Counted from the first letter of the stretch, positions 37,476 to 47,226 are shown. The stretch: DNA of 64,000 nt from Acidocella sp. (GCA_027308685.1 DAIDEE010000006.1:1-64000); one strand, 5' to 3'. Translations and numbers: made by a program. The notes: generated from the letters alone by a model not told the origin.

Positions 37476-40033
37476 TGTTGCGCCGCTGGGTTAAAGCATT
37501 CCTTGGCGTGGGTGTGGCGCTGCTGGTCATGCTGTCAATGAGCGGCGTGGCACAGGCCAATTCCTGCGCCCCCGCAGCATCGCAGGGAGCCGGTGCACCG
37601 AGTGATTACAAGGATTACTGCTGGCTGGATTTCACCGGCTATAACGATACCACCGCCACTGGCGCAGGTGGTCAGAGTTTTACGTTTACGCTGCCGGATT
37701 TTTCTACCGTTAAGATGAATGTGCAGGTCTCTGCCACACCATCGAATCAGTTAAATTATCCCCTGCTTAAAGCAAATGCGGTGCCAAGTTATGGCGGTGC
37801 GGCATTTGGTAACGTGGCCTTCAATGGTATTCCTGGTTTGCCGGTGCTGTACATGGCGAATGGCGTCGGCAATGAGGTGGTGACGGTGAATGTCACGAAT
37901 ATTGTAGTGTCGCCTCCGCCGGGCGGGACCGGGATTGCCAAATACGCAATTATCGTAGCTGATGGTGAGTCAACCAATAATAATCCCGAGGCTTTGGGTT
38001 TTACCAACACCAGTCCGAGTGCTGCCGCCTGGAATTTGTTGGCGACAATTCCAAATACCGGCGCACCAAAACTGACGGGTGTCGGCACCGCAACGGTGAC
38101 GGAGACTGGTAATTCAGGGGGCAACGAAGGCAGCTATGTTTTTGGGGCCTTTAATAATCCTACCAGCTTTATTGCTACGTTGTCCTCCAACGGCGGCTTG
38201 CAAGGAATTGTGATTGGCGTCCGTTACGCCTCGATCAACGTCACTTCGGTCATTTCCGGGTCGCGGCTGAATAGCAAGGACCAGTTTGATTACGCGGTTA
38301 AAACACAGGCTGGCACCACGATTGCGCGTGGGGCCACCACGGGCACGGCTCTCACAGGCTTTGCCCCAGCCAGTGTTCCGACCATCGCCGCCAGTTATCC
38401 GTTCAATTTATTTGAGAGCATGGTAACTGGTTCGACCAGCTCGATTGGTAATTATGCTGTCTCGCTGACCTGTACCAACGCTACGGCGGGATCAACGACT
38501 GTGTTGCCAACCAATTATATTGGTAACTCCTACACGATTCCGAATTTGAACTATGGCGATGCCATTTCATGTGTTTTCACGAATTCTAAACCAAATTACG
38601 CGGCGATTACTGGTAATATTTACAGCGATACCAACCATAACAGTAGCTTCGATTCTGGTGAGAGCGGGACAGGGTTGTCCAACCTGTATGTAAAGCTAGC
38701 AGCATCCACGAATGGCGTTTGCGCGACCACGGCCACCGCAGTTGGCTCTGTTTCGTCAACCACAGGTGCGTATTCTATTCCTGGTGTGGCAGCCGGCAAT
38801 TATTGTTTGATTTTGAGTGCGGACAACGTACTAAATAATGTCACACCAGTGCTACCTGCAGGTTGGGTTGGCACACAAAATGGCGGCGGGATTATTTACT
38901 TTAATGCTGGAAATTATTCGTCGCCGCCGCAGAATTTTGGGCTGTATCACGGTGCCACCCTAACTGGCACGGTATTCACTGATAACGGCATCGGTTCAGG
39001 CACCGCCAACGATGGCAAGCAGAACGGTAATGAAGTCGGGTTGGCAAATAATATCGTCGCGGCCTTGGCAGGCGGCACTCTGGTGGACTCCGAACCGACG
39101 AGCGGCAGTGGGTTCTACCAACTATGGATACCCTTTGCGTATTCGGGCACCAGTTTAGTCATTCAACCCACCACTCCCAGCGGTTGGCTGGCGACCGGCG
39201 GGTCAGCTGGAACCACTGGCGGCACATATGCCCGCCCAAAGGTGACTGCCGCGCCGGTGGCAGGAACCAGCTATACCGGTGTGAATTTCGGCCTCGTGGC
39301 GCCGAATAATCTCACCCCGAACGGTGCCCAGGAAACGCAGCCTGGCAGCAGTGTTTATTATGCAGAGATTTATACCGCCGCCTCCACGGGCAATGTATTG
39401 TTTTCGATCATTGGTACGCCCAATCCCTCGGTATCGGGCTGGACCCAGACATTGTATAAAGATGCCTCCTGTTCAGGCACTATTGCCGCCAGTGACCCGG
39501 TAATCAGCGCTGCAGTGCCTGTGACGGCAGGGCAGACACTTTGCTTGATTATGAAGCAGACCACTCCCGCCGGCGTAACCAACGGCGCTTCCACGATCGC
39601 CAATATCAGCGCATTGATGACATACAGCAACGCCAGCCCAGCCTTGACCGCCACGGCTGTTGTAAATGACACAACGACCATCGGCCAGGGTTCGACCCTG
39701 GTGTTGCACAAATCGGTGACAGACATCACGACTGCAACGGGCCCGGCTGCTTCGGTTAATGCATCGCCCGGGGATCAACTAAATTATATTATTACCGCAA
39801 CCAACAACGGTACCGCCGCATTAACCTCGGTGGTTATTAACGATTCCACGCCAGCCTTTACCGCCTTCGTGAGCGCCGCTTGCCCGTCGTCATCACCCCC
39901 TGGCGTGACCGGCTGTTCGGTATCCACCAAGCCAACTGTGGGCACGACAGGAGCGTTACAATGGACCGTGACCGGCAAACTCAATGCAGGTTCGAGCGAA
40001 ATCGTTTCGTATATTGTTAATATTCAAAACTAG
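37472..40033 (+). CDS. Exported surface protein with SdrD-type and DUF11 domains
   Basis: 853 residues, translationally coupled to the giant barrel protein (4-base overlap). The signal peptide ends VAQANS. The N-terminal third (DYCWLDFTGYNDTTATG on) resembles non-repeat regions of Gram-positive-type surface adhesins. SdrD B-type domains follow near residues 375-470 and 494-610, and a DUF11 module closes the protein (~742-853, LNYIITATNNGTAALTS). A segment near 655 (LYKDASCSGTIAASDPVI) matches one in the 886-residue protein, so the genes share modules. No membrane anchor is visible at the C-terminus. Confidence 0.8.
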   Translation: MMLRRWVKAFLGVGVALLVMLSMSGVAQANSCAPAASQGAGAPSDYKDYCWLDFTGYNDTTATGAGGQSFTFTLPDFSTVKMNVQVSATPSNQLNYPLLKANAVPSYGGAAFGNVAFNGIPGLPVLYMANGVGNEVVTVNVTNIVVSPPPGGTGIAKYAIIVADGESTNNNPEALGFTNTSPSAAAWNLLATIPNTGAPKLTGVGTATVTETGNSGGNEGSYVFGAFNNPTSFIATLSSNGGLQGIVIGVRYASINVTSVISGSRLNSKDQFDYAVKTQAGTTIARGATTGTALTGFAPASVPTIAASYPFNLFESMVTGSTSSIGNYAVSLTCTNATAGSTTVLPTNYIGNSYTIPNLNYGDAISCVFTNSKPNYAAITGNIYSDTNHNSSFDSGESGTGLSNLYVKLAASTNGVCATTATAVGSVSSTTGAYSIPGVAAGNYCLILSADNVLNNVTPVLPAGWVGTQNGGGIIYFNAGNYSSPPQNFGLYHGATLTGTVFTDNGIGSGTANDGKQNGNEVGLANNIVAALAGGTLVDSEPTSGSGFYQLWIPFAYSGTSLVIQPTTPSGWLATGGSAGTTGGTYARPKVTAAPVAGTSYTGVNFGLVAPNNLTPNGAQETQPGSSVYYAEIYTAASTGNVLFSIIGTPNPSVSGWTQTLYKDASCSGTIAASDPVISAAVPVTAGQTLCLIMKQTTPAGVTNGASTIANISALMTYSNASPALTATAVVNDTTTIGQGSTLVLHKSVTDITTATGPAASVNASPGDQLNYIITATNNGTAALTSVVINDSTPAFTAFVSAACPSSSPPGVTGCSVSTKPTVGTTGALQWTVTGKLNAGSSEIVSYIVNIQN

Positions 40034-40524
40034 AGGAAGGCTATTCTGAGAGGTGTTGTTGCTGCGGGCCTATCTGACAAGGTGCCCAATTTTGGTAACG
40101 AAATATCTTAGTTGGTCGAGCAGCAACGTATAGAGTAAAAACTACCGATCATTATGCCAAGACTATTGTTGCAGAGCAGGGCGAGCGTCGCGCTGTCATC
40201 TAACCAACCAGACGGTTTTAAGTGAATTTGCTTATTGGGTGCTGCTGCACAGCGCTGCCCTTATCTCTGGCCTAGGGGTGGAGTTAGACTCAGGCAGGTG
40301 GATTTACGGAGTACGCCCCACTGCTTTGAACGGCTCTTTGTTGCCGCCGGATAGAAAGGTGACCAACTAATTCTGGCGCCGCAAGCGGTACCAAGCTGTT
40401 CACCTCTAACGAATCGCCTGAACAAAAGGCTGTATTTTGAGCCTTATGCAATCGCGTGTCTCGTGTTGCCCAAACATATAGTTGACAACGTAAATAAGAC
40501 AGAATATCGTTTTCCGATAAAATA
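40034..40524. other. Intergenic, no gene supported
   Basis: About 490 bp after the surface-protein run. No frame with a ribosome site or family resemblance was found. A short inverted repeat TATCG-N5-CGATA (40505-40519) and the operator-like palindrome at 40525 mark the promoter end. Confidence 0.4.
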
Positions 40525-40539
40525 GTTCGTATAACGAAC
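40525..40539. promoter_or_regulatory. IclR-like palindrome GTTCGT-ATA-ACGAAC
   Basis: A perfect 6-bp inverted repeat with a 3-base spacer, 20 bp before the start codon of the TctC-type gene. Its shape and GTTCG core resemble operators of IclR-family regulators such as PcaU. No such regulator is encoded in the window. Confidence 0.45.
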
Positions 40540-40559
40540 ATAAACAAGGGGAACAATTA

Positions 40560-41522
40560 ATGTCCGACATTATTGTGACGCGTCGTCAGATTTTACTTGC
40601 CGGTGCCACGTTCGTTGCCGGTGCATTGTCTGGATTTCCACGTTTGGCTCATGCAGCTGCATATCCTAACCGGCCGATAACGATATTGATCCCGTACGGG
40701 CCTGGAGGTGGGTACGACTCCTACGCGCGCGAGTTCGCCGCCGTGCTCACTCATCAACTGGGGGTTAATGTCGAGCCGGTAAATTTACCAGGTGGCGGCG
40801 GAGCCGAGGCGATTTTCCAACTCCAACAAGACAAGCCTACGGGCTACCATGTGAGTCTCATCAACACACTTGGAATATTGTTGAGCAAAAATCGTCAGAC
40901 AATCAATCTCGATAAGCTCACATGGATTGCGAATCTGGGACGAGATCCGTTTGGCCTTGCCGTGAGTGCAAAATCGTCAATCAAGACCCCTGAAGACATT
41001 CAAAAATTAGGTGCAACTCGGCCTATTTCTTTTGCGTCCTCAGGTGTTGATGCGTCTTTTTTCGCTGCAAAAGTATTTTGCGCATCGCTTGGAATAGGTA
41101 GCAAGTTTATCTCTGGATATAAGGGGTCGGTAAATTCATCGGTGGCTGTGGCCCGCGGTGACGTTGATGCGGTTGTGTATTCACTATCAACTCTAGAAAA
41201 GCTGCAAAGTGCCGGGCTTATTCGTATTGTTTTCTCATTTGAGGATAAGAGTTCGATCCCTGGTATTGAGGACGCGACATCTATCAATAAGCCAGACCTC
41301 GCGAATATTTATGAATCTCGACCCATCGTAGCGCCGCCTGGTCTTGATCCAGCGATAGCTGATGTGTTGTCAGATAATTTTGTACGTGCAGCTCATACAC
41401 CAGAGGTGGTCGCGTGGGCTTCTAAAATCAAAACTGTTCTGAATCCACTTGATAAAAAAGGTACGTATGAAATGTTTAAGTCAGAAGAACGCCTTGTAGA
41501 TAAATGGCGACATATTTTCTGA
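40560..41522 (+). CDS. Orphan TctC/Bug-family substrate-binding protein
   Basis: 320 residues with a Tat-like signal (TRRQILLAG, cleavage near AHAAA) and the family start YPNRPITILIPYGPGGGYD. It belongs to the tripartite tricarboxylate transporter binding proteins, which hold carboxylates in the periplasm. No tctA or tctB membrane gene is in the window. Its base composition is more AT-rich than its neighbours, which may mean recent acquisition. The ribosome site is AAGGGG before ATG 40560. Confidence 0.85.
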   Translation: MSDIIVTRRQILLAGATFVAGALSGFPRLAHAAAYPNRPITILIPYGPGGGYDSYAREFAAVLTHQLGVNVEPVNLPGGGGAEAIFQLQQDKPTGYHVSLINTLGILLSKNRQTINLDKLTWIANLGRDPFGLAVSAKSSIKTPEDIQKLGATRPISFASSGVDASFFAAKVFCASLGIGSKFISGYKGSVNSSVAVARGDVDAVVYSLSTLEKLQSAGLIRIVFSFEDKSSIPGIEDATSINKPDLANIYESRPIVAPPGLDPAIADVLSDNFVRAAHTPEVVAWASKIKTVLNPLDKKGTYEMFKSEERLVDKWRHIF

Positions 41523-42130
41523 TAAATATCAGACTATCGTGATGAATTTTGAGCTGAATATAACTTTCGAATCCTCTGAGACTTGATGAATGAAGCATCG
41601 TCAGACTGCTATCATAGGGTGAATAAGGCCTGGTAATATATTTTGATATTTGATCAATTGTTTGATGCTCAAGCGTGTGTGTTATAATTTGTTTGTCTAA
41701 TCTCGAATAAATTTTTGTTGATTATTCAGATCGAGCTATTACTGGCTTGCGGCCAGAGGGATTTGCCGTGCTTTAAGCGTTTACATTTCACCTCCTGGAC
41801 TTATCCCTCTAACCACGATCAGTCACGAAAAGCAGGCCGCCTTGCAACGTAGCGCTAATAAACCCTATGGCGATATTAATTTTTCAGGCTGCAGTCTTCT
41901 CCAAGATGCCGAAAGGATCATGATGCGCTACATCGATAAGGGACCTCACCACGCAACAATTGGATGGTGAATTTAATAAATTTCACGGCCTGTAATTTGA
42001 TATAGTTTTTCGGTACTCTTAAGAATAAAGACTGGCAAAATTGAAAATTTACGGGACGCATATACAGATCACGTAACAGCCATATTTGGGTTTGCTCCCG
42101 GGGAAGCGTAAAGATCAGTTTAGGAATTTG
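41523..42130. other. AT-rich intergenic stretch, no gene supported
   Basis: About 600 bp with low GC and no frame that looks coding. It may contain the promoter of the proton ATPase. I see no clear repeat or insertion-sequence end in it. Confidence 0.4.
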
Positions 42131-44437
42131 ATGGATACCAGGATGAGCGAAAACATAGAACAGGGCTTATCAGCTACGGAAGCCGCAAGGTTGTTGCGGC
42201 AGTTCGGAGCAATTGCCGTTGCCGAAACCTCGGAAAGCTGGCTGCACGGGCTGGCGGCGAAACTTTGGGCGCCGTTGCCTTGGATGCTTGAGGCGACGAT
42301 TTTGCTGGAGTTGTTTCTCGGCCACGGGCCGCAGGCCCTGATCATTTCGGTGCTGCTGATGTTCAATGCTGTGCTCGGCATGACCCAGGAAGCCCGCGCT
42401 AAGGATGCGGTTGCGGCGTTGCGACAGACGCTCGCGGTTATGGCCTCGGTTCGGCGCGATGGCCGTTGGATGCGCATCGATGCGTCTGTCCTGGTACCTG
42501 GAGATTTTGTGAAACTGGCGCTTGGCGCTGTGGCACCTGCCGATATCAAACTTGTAGCCGGCAGCGTGCTTTTAGACCAATCAATGTTAACGGGGGAATC
42601 TCTTCCCGTGGAGCGCAAAGCTGGAGACTTGGCCTACGCCGGCGCGATGATCCGCCAGGGGGAAGCGACGGGGGTCGTGGTAGCGACCGGCGCACGTACC
42701 TATTTTGGCAAAACCGCGTCGTTGGTGCAGGACGCGCATAGCGTCAGTGGCGAGCAACGCGCGGTGTTAACGGTGGTGCGAGATCTGGCTTTGGTCAATG
42801 GTATCATTGTGCTGGCGATGCTCGTTTATGCTCATGCCATAGGCCGGACATTTAATGATTCTGTACCATTGCTGTTGACGGCGCTGCTGGCCTCGATCCC
42901 TGTTGCGCTACCTTCAACTTTTACGCTTGCGGCCGCACTTTCGGCCCGACGGTTGGTGCGTGGGTCCGTGCTGCCGACAAGCCTTGCGGCAATCAACGAG
43001 GCGGCGACAATGAGCCTGCTTTGCGTGGACAAGACCGGTACACTGACGCAGAACGCGCTGTCGATCCATAGTGTCGTGGCTTTCGGTGGTGTCGCGGAGA
43101 CGGCTGTGCTGGCTGCCGCCGCGTCGTCGGAGGGCGGAGATCCTGTTGATCAGGTGATTATTGATGCCGCACGGGTGCGGGGCGGGGCCGTGCCAAGCAC
43201 GACAAATTTTCAGCCTTTTGATCCGGCCCGGAAATACGCTCAAGCGCGGCTTGCAGATGGTGATTTGCTCCGTAAAGGAGCGCTTGGCGCGCTGATATCC
43301 GTGCCGCTATCCGCTGAACAGGAGAATGCCCGCAAACGCCTCACCGCGGCCGGTTGCCGGGTTTTGGCTATAACCCGAACCAATGCCACCACGACCATTT
43401 TGCTTGGATTGCTCGGTCTTGCCGATCCACCGCGCGCGGACGCGGCGGGTTTGATCACTGCCTTGCGTGATCTTGGGGTACATGTGGTGATGGTGACGGG
43501 CGATGCCCCGGAAACTGCCGCAGTTATTGCCAAAGCCGTTGGTATAACCGGCGGAGTTTGTGATTCGGCGGCGCTGGAGACACTCGCTTCACCGGACGAT
43601 TACGGCGTGTTCGCCGGTGTATTTCCAGAACAGAAATTTCGCTTGGTAAAATTGTTTCAACGCAATGGCCATGTGGTCGGCATGTGCGGTGATGGCACCA
43701 ATGACGCTCCGGCCCTGCGTCAGGCGCAAATGGGGATCGCCGTCTCATCTGCGACCGATGTCGCCAAGGCGGCGGCGGGGCTGGTGCTGACTTCGCCGGG
43801 GCTGGCCGGCATCCTGGACGCGATCCGTGAGGGGCGCGCGGCCTTCCAACGGATCCGAACCTATACCCTCTCGATGGTGGTGCGAAAAATTGCATTTGTG
43901 CTTTATCTCGCCGTAGGCTTGGTCATTACGGGGCATGCAGTATTGACGCCGCTGCTGATGGTTTTATTGCTGATTGTAAATGATTTTCTGACTATGGCGA
44001 TCACGACGGATCGTGCATTGCCGTCCTCCCAACCCCTTCATTGGCAAATTGGCCGGCTCATCGGCGAGGGTGGAATTTACGGGTTGGCAACACTCGTGTA
44101 TGCCACGCTGATGCTCCAAATTGGCCGAAGCTTTTGGCGTTTGCCGCTGGTGCAAATTCAGACGCTTTCATTTTTGACCCTGATGCTGGCGATCCAGGCG
44201 AACGTTTATGTTATTCGTGAGGAACGCTGGTTTTGGTCGTCAGCGCCGAGCAATTGGTTGGGTGGCGCAACAGTTGCCATGGTTGCCTTTAGTCTTTTTG
44301 TTGCAGGGTTCGGCGTAGTGATGGCACCACTTAACTGGAATATTCTGGGTATAATTTTAGGCAGCGTTATTTTTTTCACTTTTCTGCTCGGCCTACTGAA
44401 ACCTATCGTTGCCCTCCTTGAGCGCCAGATTTTGTAG
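42131..44437 (+). CDS. Plasma-membrane-type proton P-type ATPase (P3A)
   Basis: 768 residues. The motifs are TGES in the actuator domain (~152), DKTGTLT with the phosphorylated Asp (~298) and GDGTNDAPALRQAQMGIAV (~519). The LPWMLEATILLELFLG first-helix region and the Asp in LLIVNDFLTMAITTDR (sixth helix) match the proton pumps of the Pma1/AHA2 group rather than metal or Ca pumps. There is no CPC metal site. ATG 42131 was chosen for its AGGAA ribosome site; an upstream TTG at 42086 lacks one. Proton extrusion would suit an acidic habitat. It stands alone. Confidence 0.9.
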   Translation: MDTRMSENIEQGLSATEAARLLRQFGAIAVAETSESWLHGLAAKLWAPLPWMLEATILLELFLGHGPQALIISVLLMFNAVLGMTQEARAKDAVAALRQTLAVMASVRRDGRWMRIDASVLVPGDFVKLALGAVAPADIKLVAGSVLLDQSMLTGESLPVERKAGDLAYAGAMIRQGEATGVVVATGARTYFGKTASLVQDAHSVSGEQRAVLTVVRDLALVNGIIVLAMLVYAHAIGRTFNDSVPLLLTALLASIPVALPSTFTLAAALSARRLVRGSVLPTSLAAINEAATMSLLCVDKTGTLTQNALSIHSVVAFGGVAETAVLAAAASSEGGDPVDQVIIDAARVRGGAVPSTTNFQPFDPARKYAQARLADGDLLRKGALGALISVPLSAEQENARKRLTAAGCRVLAITRTNATTTILLGLLGLADPPRADAAGLITALRDLGVHVVMVTGDAPETAAVIAKAVGITGGVCDSAALETLASPDDYGVFAGVFPEQKFRLVKLFQRNGHVVGMCGDGTNDAPALRQAQMGIAVSSATDVAKAAAGLVLTSPGLAGILDAIREGRAAFQRIRTYTLSMVVRKIAFVLYLAVGLVITGHAVLTPLLMVLLLIVNDFLTMAITTDRALPSSQPLHWQIGRLIGEGGIYGLATLVYATLMLQIGRSFWRLPLVQIQTLSFLTLMLAIQANVYVIREERWFWSSAPSNWLGGATVAMVAFSLFVAGFGVVMAPLNWNILGIILGSVIFFTFLLGLLKPIVALLERQIL

Positions 44438-44761
44438 GTACTCAGCTTTGGTCGGTAAATGCTCGTGGGTGGGCTGGGGAATGCCCGCTCTTCAGCATGT
44501 TGAGCGTATAAGCCTAGCGTAATCCGTCGTTATTCTTAACGCGCTCCAACTCTGTCACAGAAACTTGGCTCACTAAAGATGGCGGTGGCGCCGTTTTGGT
44601 AGGTGAACAGGCGGCCGATGATTTTTTGGCTGGGGGCGTTACAGGCACCGCGCATCATGAGGTAGTAGACGATGGAGGGGCTTTGGAAACCAAAGACCTG
44701 GCCTGTCGATGCGGCTGGCCCAGGCATCGGCTTTTTTGGTTTACGGCCGTGTGCGTTATAG
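44438..44761. other. Intergenic, no gene supported
   Basis: 324 bp. Short open frames exist on both strands (e.g. 44536-44727 minus), but without ribosome sites or family matches I can name. It may hold remnants of a lost gene. Confidence 0.35.
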
Positions 44762-45445
44762 CTAGGGCTCTGTTAGCGCCAGAATATCCGAAAGATTTTT
44801 CATGATGATCGTCGGTGAACCGGGCAACCGCTCAGCAGGTTGACCGCTTCGGTTGCACCAGATCACCTGAAAACCAAAAGCCGCAGCACTATAGGCATCC
44901 CAACCATTGGAAGATATGAAGCAGATTTGGTCGCGCCGAACACCGATGGTATCGACCGCCAATTGATAGACTTCAGGTGCCGGCTTGAAAATACCAACAT
45001 TTTCCACCGATAGAACATGGTCGATCAATAACCCAATGCCTGAATGATCGATTGCGGCTTTCAGCATGGCTGGCGTGCCGTTGGAGAGAATGGCTGTGGT
45101 GATATTTTTGGTTTTTAGTGCCGCCAATGTGCCAGGAATTTCTGGATAGGCTGATAGGGTTTGATATAGATCGAGTAAATTTTGTCGCCGTGCAGTGTCG
45201 GTAAGGCCGGTTGCCTCGAGCGCAAAATCGAGTGCATCCGCAGTGACCTGCTCAAAATTCACATAATTTTTTTGCAAGCTGCGAAGCCACGTATATTGCA
45301 ACTGCTTATCGCGCCAAATTGTTATTAGTTCGTTCCGTTTGTTGTCCGGAATATCGGCGCAACGCGCCACAGCGGAGCCAAAGTCGAACAAGGTGCCGTA
45401 CGCGTCGAATATAAAGGCTTTGCACGCGGCAAGTGGGGTTGTCAT
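44762..45445 (-). CDS. Haloacid dehalogenase, type II
   Basis: 227 residues of the L-2-haloacid dehalogenase type. The nucleophile Asp is in FDAYGTL, the halide/substrate Arg in WRDKQLQYTWLRSL, Ser in LSNGTP, Lys in FKPAPEVYQ, and the last acidic motif in SSNGWDAYSAAAFGF. All family-specific residues are present, so hydrolysis of 2-haloacids to 2-hydroxyacids is expected, although other small substrates are possible. Its ATG overlaps the TetR gene stop (45442-45445), so the two form an operon and the regulator probably controls it. Confidence 0.92.
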   Translation of the reverse strand: MTTPLAACKAFIFDAYGTLFDFGSAVARCADIPDNKRNELITIWRDKQLQYTWLRSLQKNYVNFEQVTADALDFALEATGLTDTARRQNLLDLYQTLSAYPEIPGTLAALKTKNITTAILSNGTPAMLKAAIDHSGIGLLIDHVLSVENVGIFKPAPEVYQLAVDTIGVRRDQICFISSNGWDAYSAAAFGFQVIWCNRSGQPAERLPGSPTIIMKNLSDILALTEP

Positions 45446-46068
45446 TCTTTTGTCCTATGTGTGATGTGACGTAACGCTTGATCTGCGATGCGGCGTCGTT
45501 TAGCCGGGTCGGGGTCGATGCGTGCCAGAACGCGCAGGGCGAGGATTGTGGCGTTCAAGATCTCGGCCAACAAGGTGGGCTCTGAATGTGGGGCTAGTTG
45601 GCCTAACGCCGCCGCACGCTGCAGGTTCGCCAAAAAAAAATGCTCGATTTCGCCGAGACGCTGATGCACCACACTTCGCGCTTGTGCAGACATCAGCCCG
45701 CCATCAAGGCATGAATTGACCAGCAAGCAGCCCAGATGGTCTGGATCATTATCACATAGCCCTATGATTTCGGCGAAAAATTGGCTGATTGCGCCGAGCG
45801 GGTCAGCCGCCGTAGCTAACCTGGCAAGCCGGCCGGTGAGACCGATATCGGCATAACGGTTAATCGCCGCGACAAACAACCCGTCTTTATCCTTATAGCG
45901 GTGATACAATGCCGCTGCGCTGAGGCCGGTGGCGGATGTTAGGTCTCGCAGTGAGGCCGCGCTGTAGCCGCGCTGCCAGAACACGCTGATGGCGCGGTCT
46001 AATATGAGATTGTCGGCGAGGAGACGCGGACGGCTCACGGGTGAAAGATTGATTGCGACATGATTCAA
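45442..46068 (-). CDS. TetR family regulator
   Basis: 208 residues with an N-terminal TetR helix-turn-helix (FWQRGYSAASLRDLTSATGLSAAALYHRY). The start is TTG 46068, with a GTG 30 bases downstream as alternative; neither has a clear ribosome site, so the leader may be very short. It is divergent from a DsbA/FrnE-like gene across 53 bp of AT-rich DNA where an operator would lie, and it overlaps the haloacid dehalogenase gene. Confidence 0.88.
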   Translation of the reverse strand: MNHVAINLSPVSRPRLLADNLILDRAISVFWQRGYSAASLRDLTSATGLSAAALYHRYKDKDGLFVAAINRYADIGLTGRLARLATAADPLGAISQFFAEIIGLCDNDPDHLGCLLVNSCLDGGLMSAQARSVVHQRLGEIEHFFLANLQRAAALGQLAPHSEPTLLAEILNATILALRVLARIDPDPAKRRRIADQALRHITHRTKE

Positions 46069-46121
46069 TATATATTAGAATGATCGATATAATTCAAGTG
46101 TGACGTATCCGGAGCCGTAAC

Positions 46122-46775
46122 ATGATGAACCAGCCACATCTCGTATATTTTGCCGACCCTATGTGTTCCTGGTGCTGGGGGTTTTCACCGGTTATCAGCA
46201 CCATTCGGGCCGCGTTCGGTGACCGCTTGCCTATCCGTCTGGTCCTTGGCGGCTTACGCCCTGGCACCACGACGCCGATGGATGAGGCGGCCAAAGCTAA
46301 TACGCGCAAGCATTGGGAGCATGTGCACACGGCCTCCGCCCAGAGGTTTGACTATAAATTTTTTGACCGACCGGAATTTATTTATGACACCGAGCCTGCC
46401 TGCAGGGCGGTGGTTCTGGCGCGGCGGCGTTCAATAGCGATGGCGCTTGATACGCTGGCGGCCATTCATTACGCATTTTATGCCGAAAACCAGGATGTCA
46501 CCGCGCCTGATATTTTGGCCCGAATTTTTGTCTCGTTGGGTGGTGATGAGGCGATGTTTCAGGCTGAATTCTCGGAAACAGCTCTGAGCCAGGAAACACA
46601 ACGAGATTTTTATATCAGCCAACAAACCGGCGTAACAGGTTTTCCAACTCTGATCGCGGGGACCGGGGCTGAAGCCCCGTTTGAGCTTGTCACCCAGGGC
46701 TTCCAAACTGCAGCGCATGTCCTTCCGGCGCTCAGAGACTGGTTAAAACGCCACGAAACTAGCTTGCTTTCGTGA
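46122..46775 (+). CDS. DsbA family oxidoreductase-like protein (FrnE type)
   Basis: 217 residues with a thioredoxin-like fold and the active-site pair CSWC (PMCSWCWGFSP, about residue 14). Later segments TGVTGFPTLIAG (cis-Pro loop) fit the FrnE/DsbA group. No signal peptide is present, so it should be cytoplasmic. The GGAG ribosome site is 8 bases before ATG 46122. Its 3' end overlaps the convergent DoxX gene by 17 bases. Thiol-disulfide exchange is likely; the target is unknown. Confidence 0.88.
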   Translation: MMNQPHLVYFADPMCSWCWGFSPVISTIRAAFGDRLPIRLVLGGLRPGTTTPMDEAAKANTRKHWEHVHTASAQRFDYKFFDRPEFIYDTEPACRAVVLARRRSIAMALDTLAAIHYAFYAENQDVTAPDILARIFVSLGGDEAMFQAEFSETALSQETQRDFYISQQTGVTGFPTLIAGTGAEAPFELVTQGFQTAAHVLPALRDWLKRHETSLLS

Positions 46776-47226
46776 GAAAGCGTTTGATCAATGTATCGAC
46801 CGAGAGCAGTCCAGCCCCTTGTGACATTAACACGAGCATCATGGCGACCCATTGAATATGCGTTGGCCAGGCTTGCGGATAAACAAAAATTTCAATGACC
46901 GATGTCATCCCGAACAAAGCCAGCGCCGTGAAACGGGTAGCTAAACCGAGGAGCAATAATGGCGGTGTAACGACCTCCATCGTCACCGCCATATAAGCAG
47001 AGAGCACTGGCGGCAGTAGGGGCACCTGGTAGCTATTGCTGAACATGTAGAGTGTTGTATCCCAATTGGCCAAATGGGTTTGTGCTGAGCTCCAAAACAC
47101 CTGTGCCAGTGCCACCCGCGCGGTGAGCGCGACCAGCCAATAAGGAATATGATTGAAAAGCTGGGTTACGCGGTCAATAAGATGAACACGAAGCAGAGTC
47201 GGCTTCCGGCTTATGGTTTGGCTCAT
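46759..47226 (-). CDS. DoxX family membrane protein of the bufferin operon (BufD-like)
   Basis: 155 residues with four hydrophobic helices and the DoxX pattern (ALAQVFWSSAQTHLANW, later PPLLLLGLATRFTALAL). It has a strong ribosome site (AGGAGG) and overlaps bufC as ATGA (47223-47226). In known bufferin operons a DoxX protein follows bufC; its role is not settled, but membrane redox or export functions have been suggested for the family. Confidence 0.85.
   Translation of the reverse strand: MSQTISRKPTLLRVHLIDRVTQLFNHIPYWLVALTARVALAQVFWSSAQTHLANWDTTLYMFSNSYQVPLLPPVLSAYMAVTMEVVTPPLLLLGLATRFTALALFGMTSVIEIFVYPQAWPTHIQWVAMMLVLMSQGAGLLSVDTLIKRFLTKAS

Noticed and set aside
28503-40033. Repetitive DNA that might be taken for a repeat array
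   Set aside because: The repeats are in-frame protein modules of DUF11/SdrD type with diverged DNA; there is no CRISPR-like spacing.
44536-44727. 63-codon minus frame between the proton ATPase and the haloacid dehalogenase
   Set aside because: No start signal or known family; possible gene remnant but not supportable.
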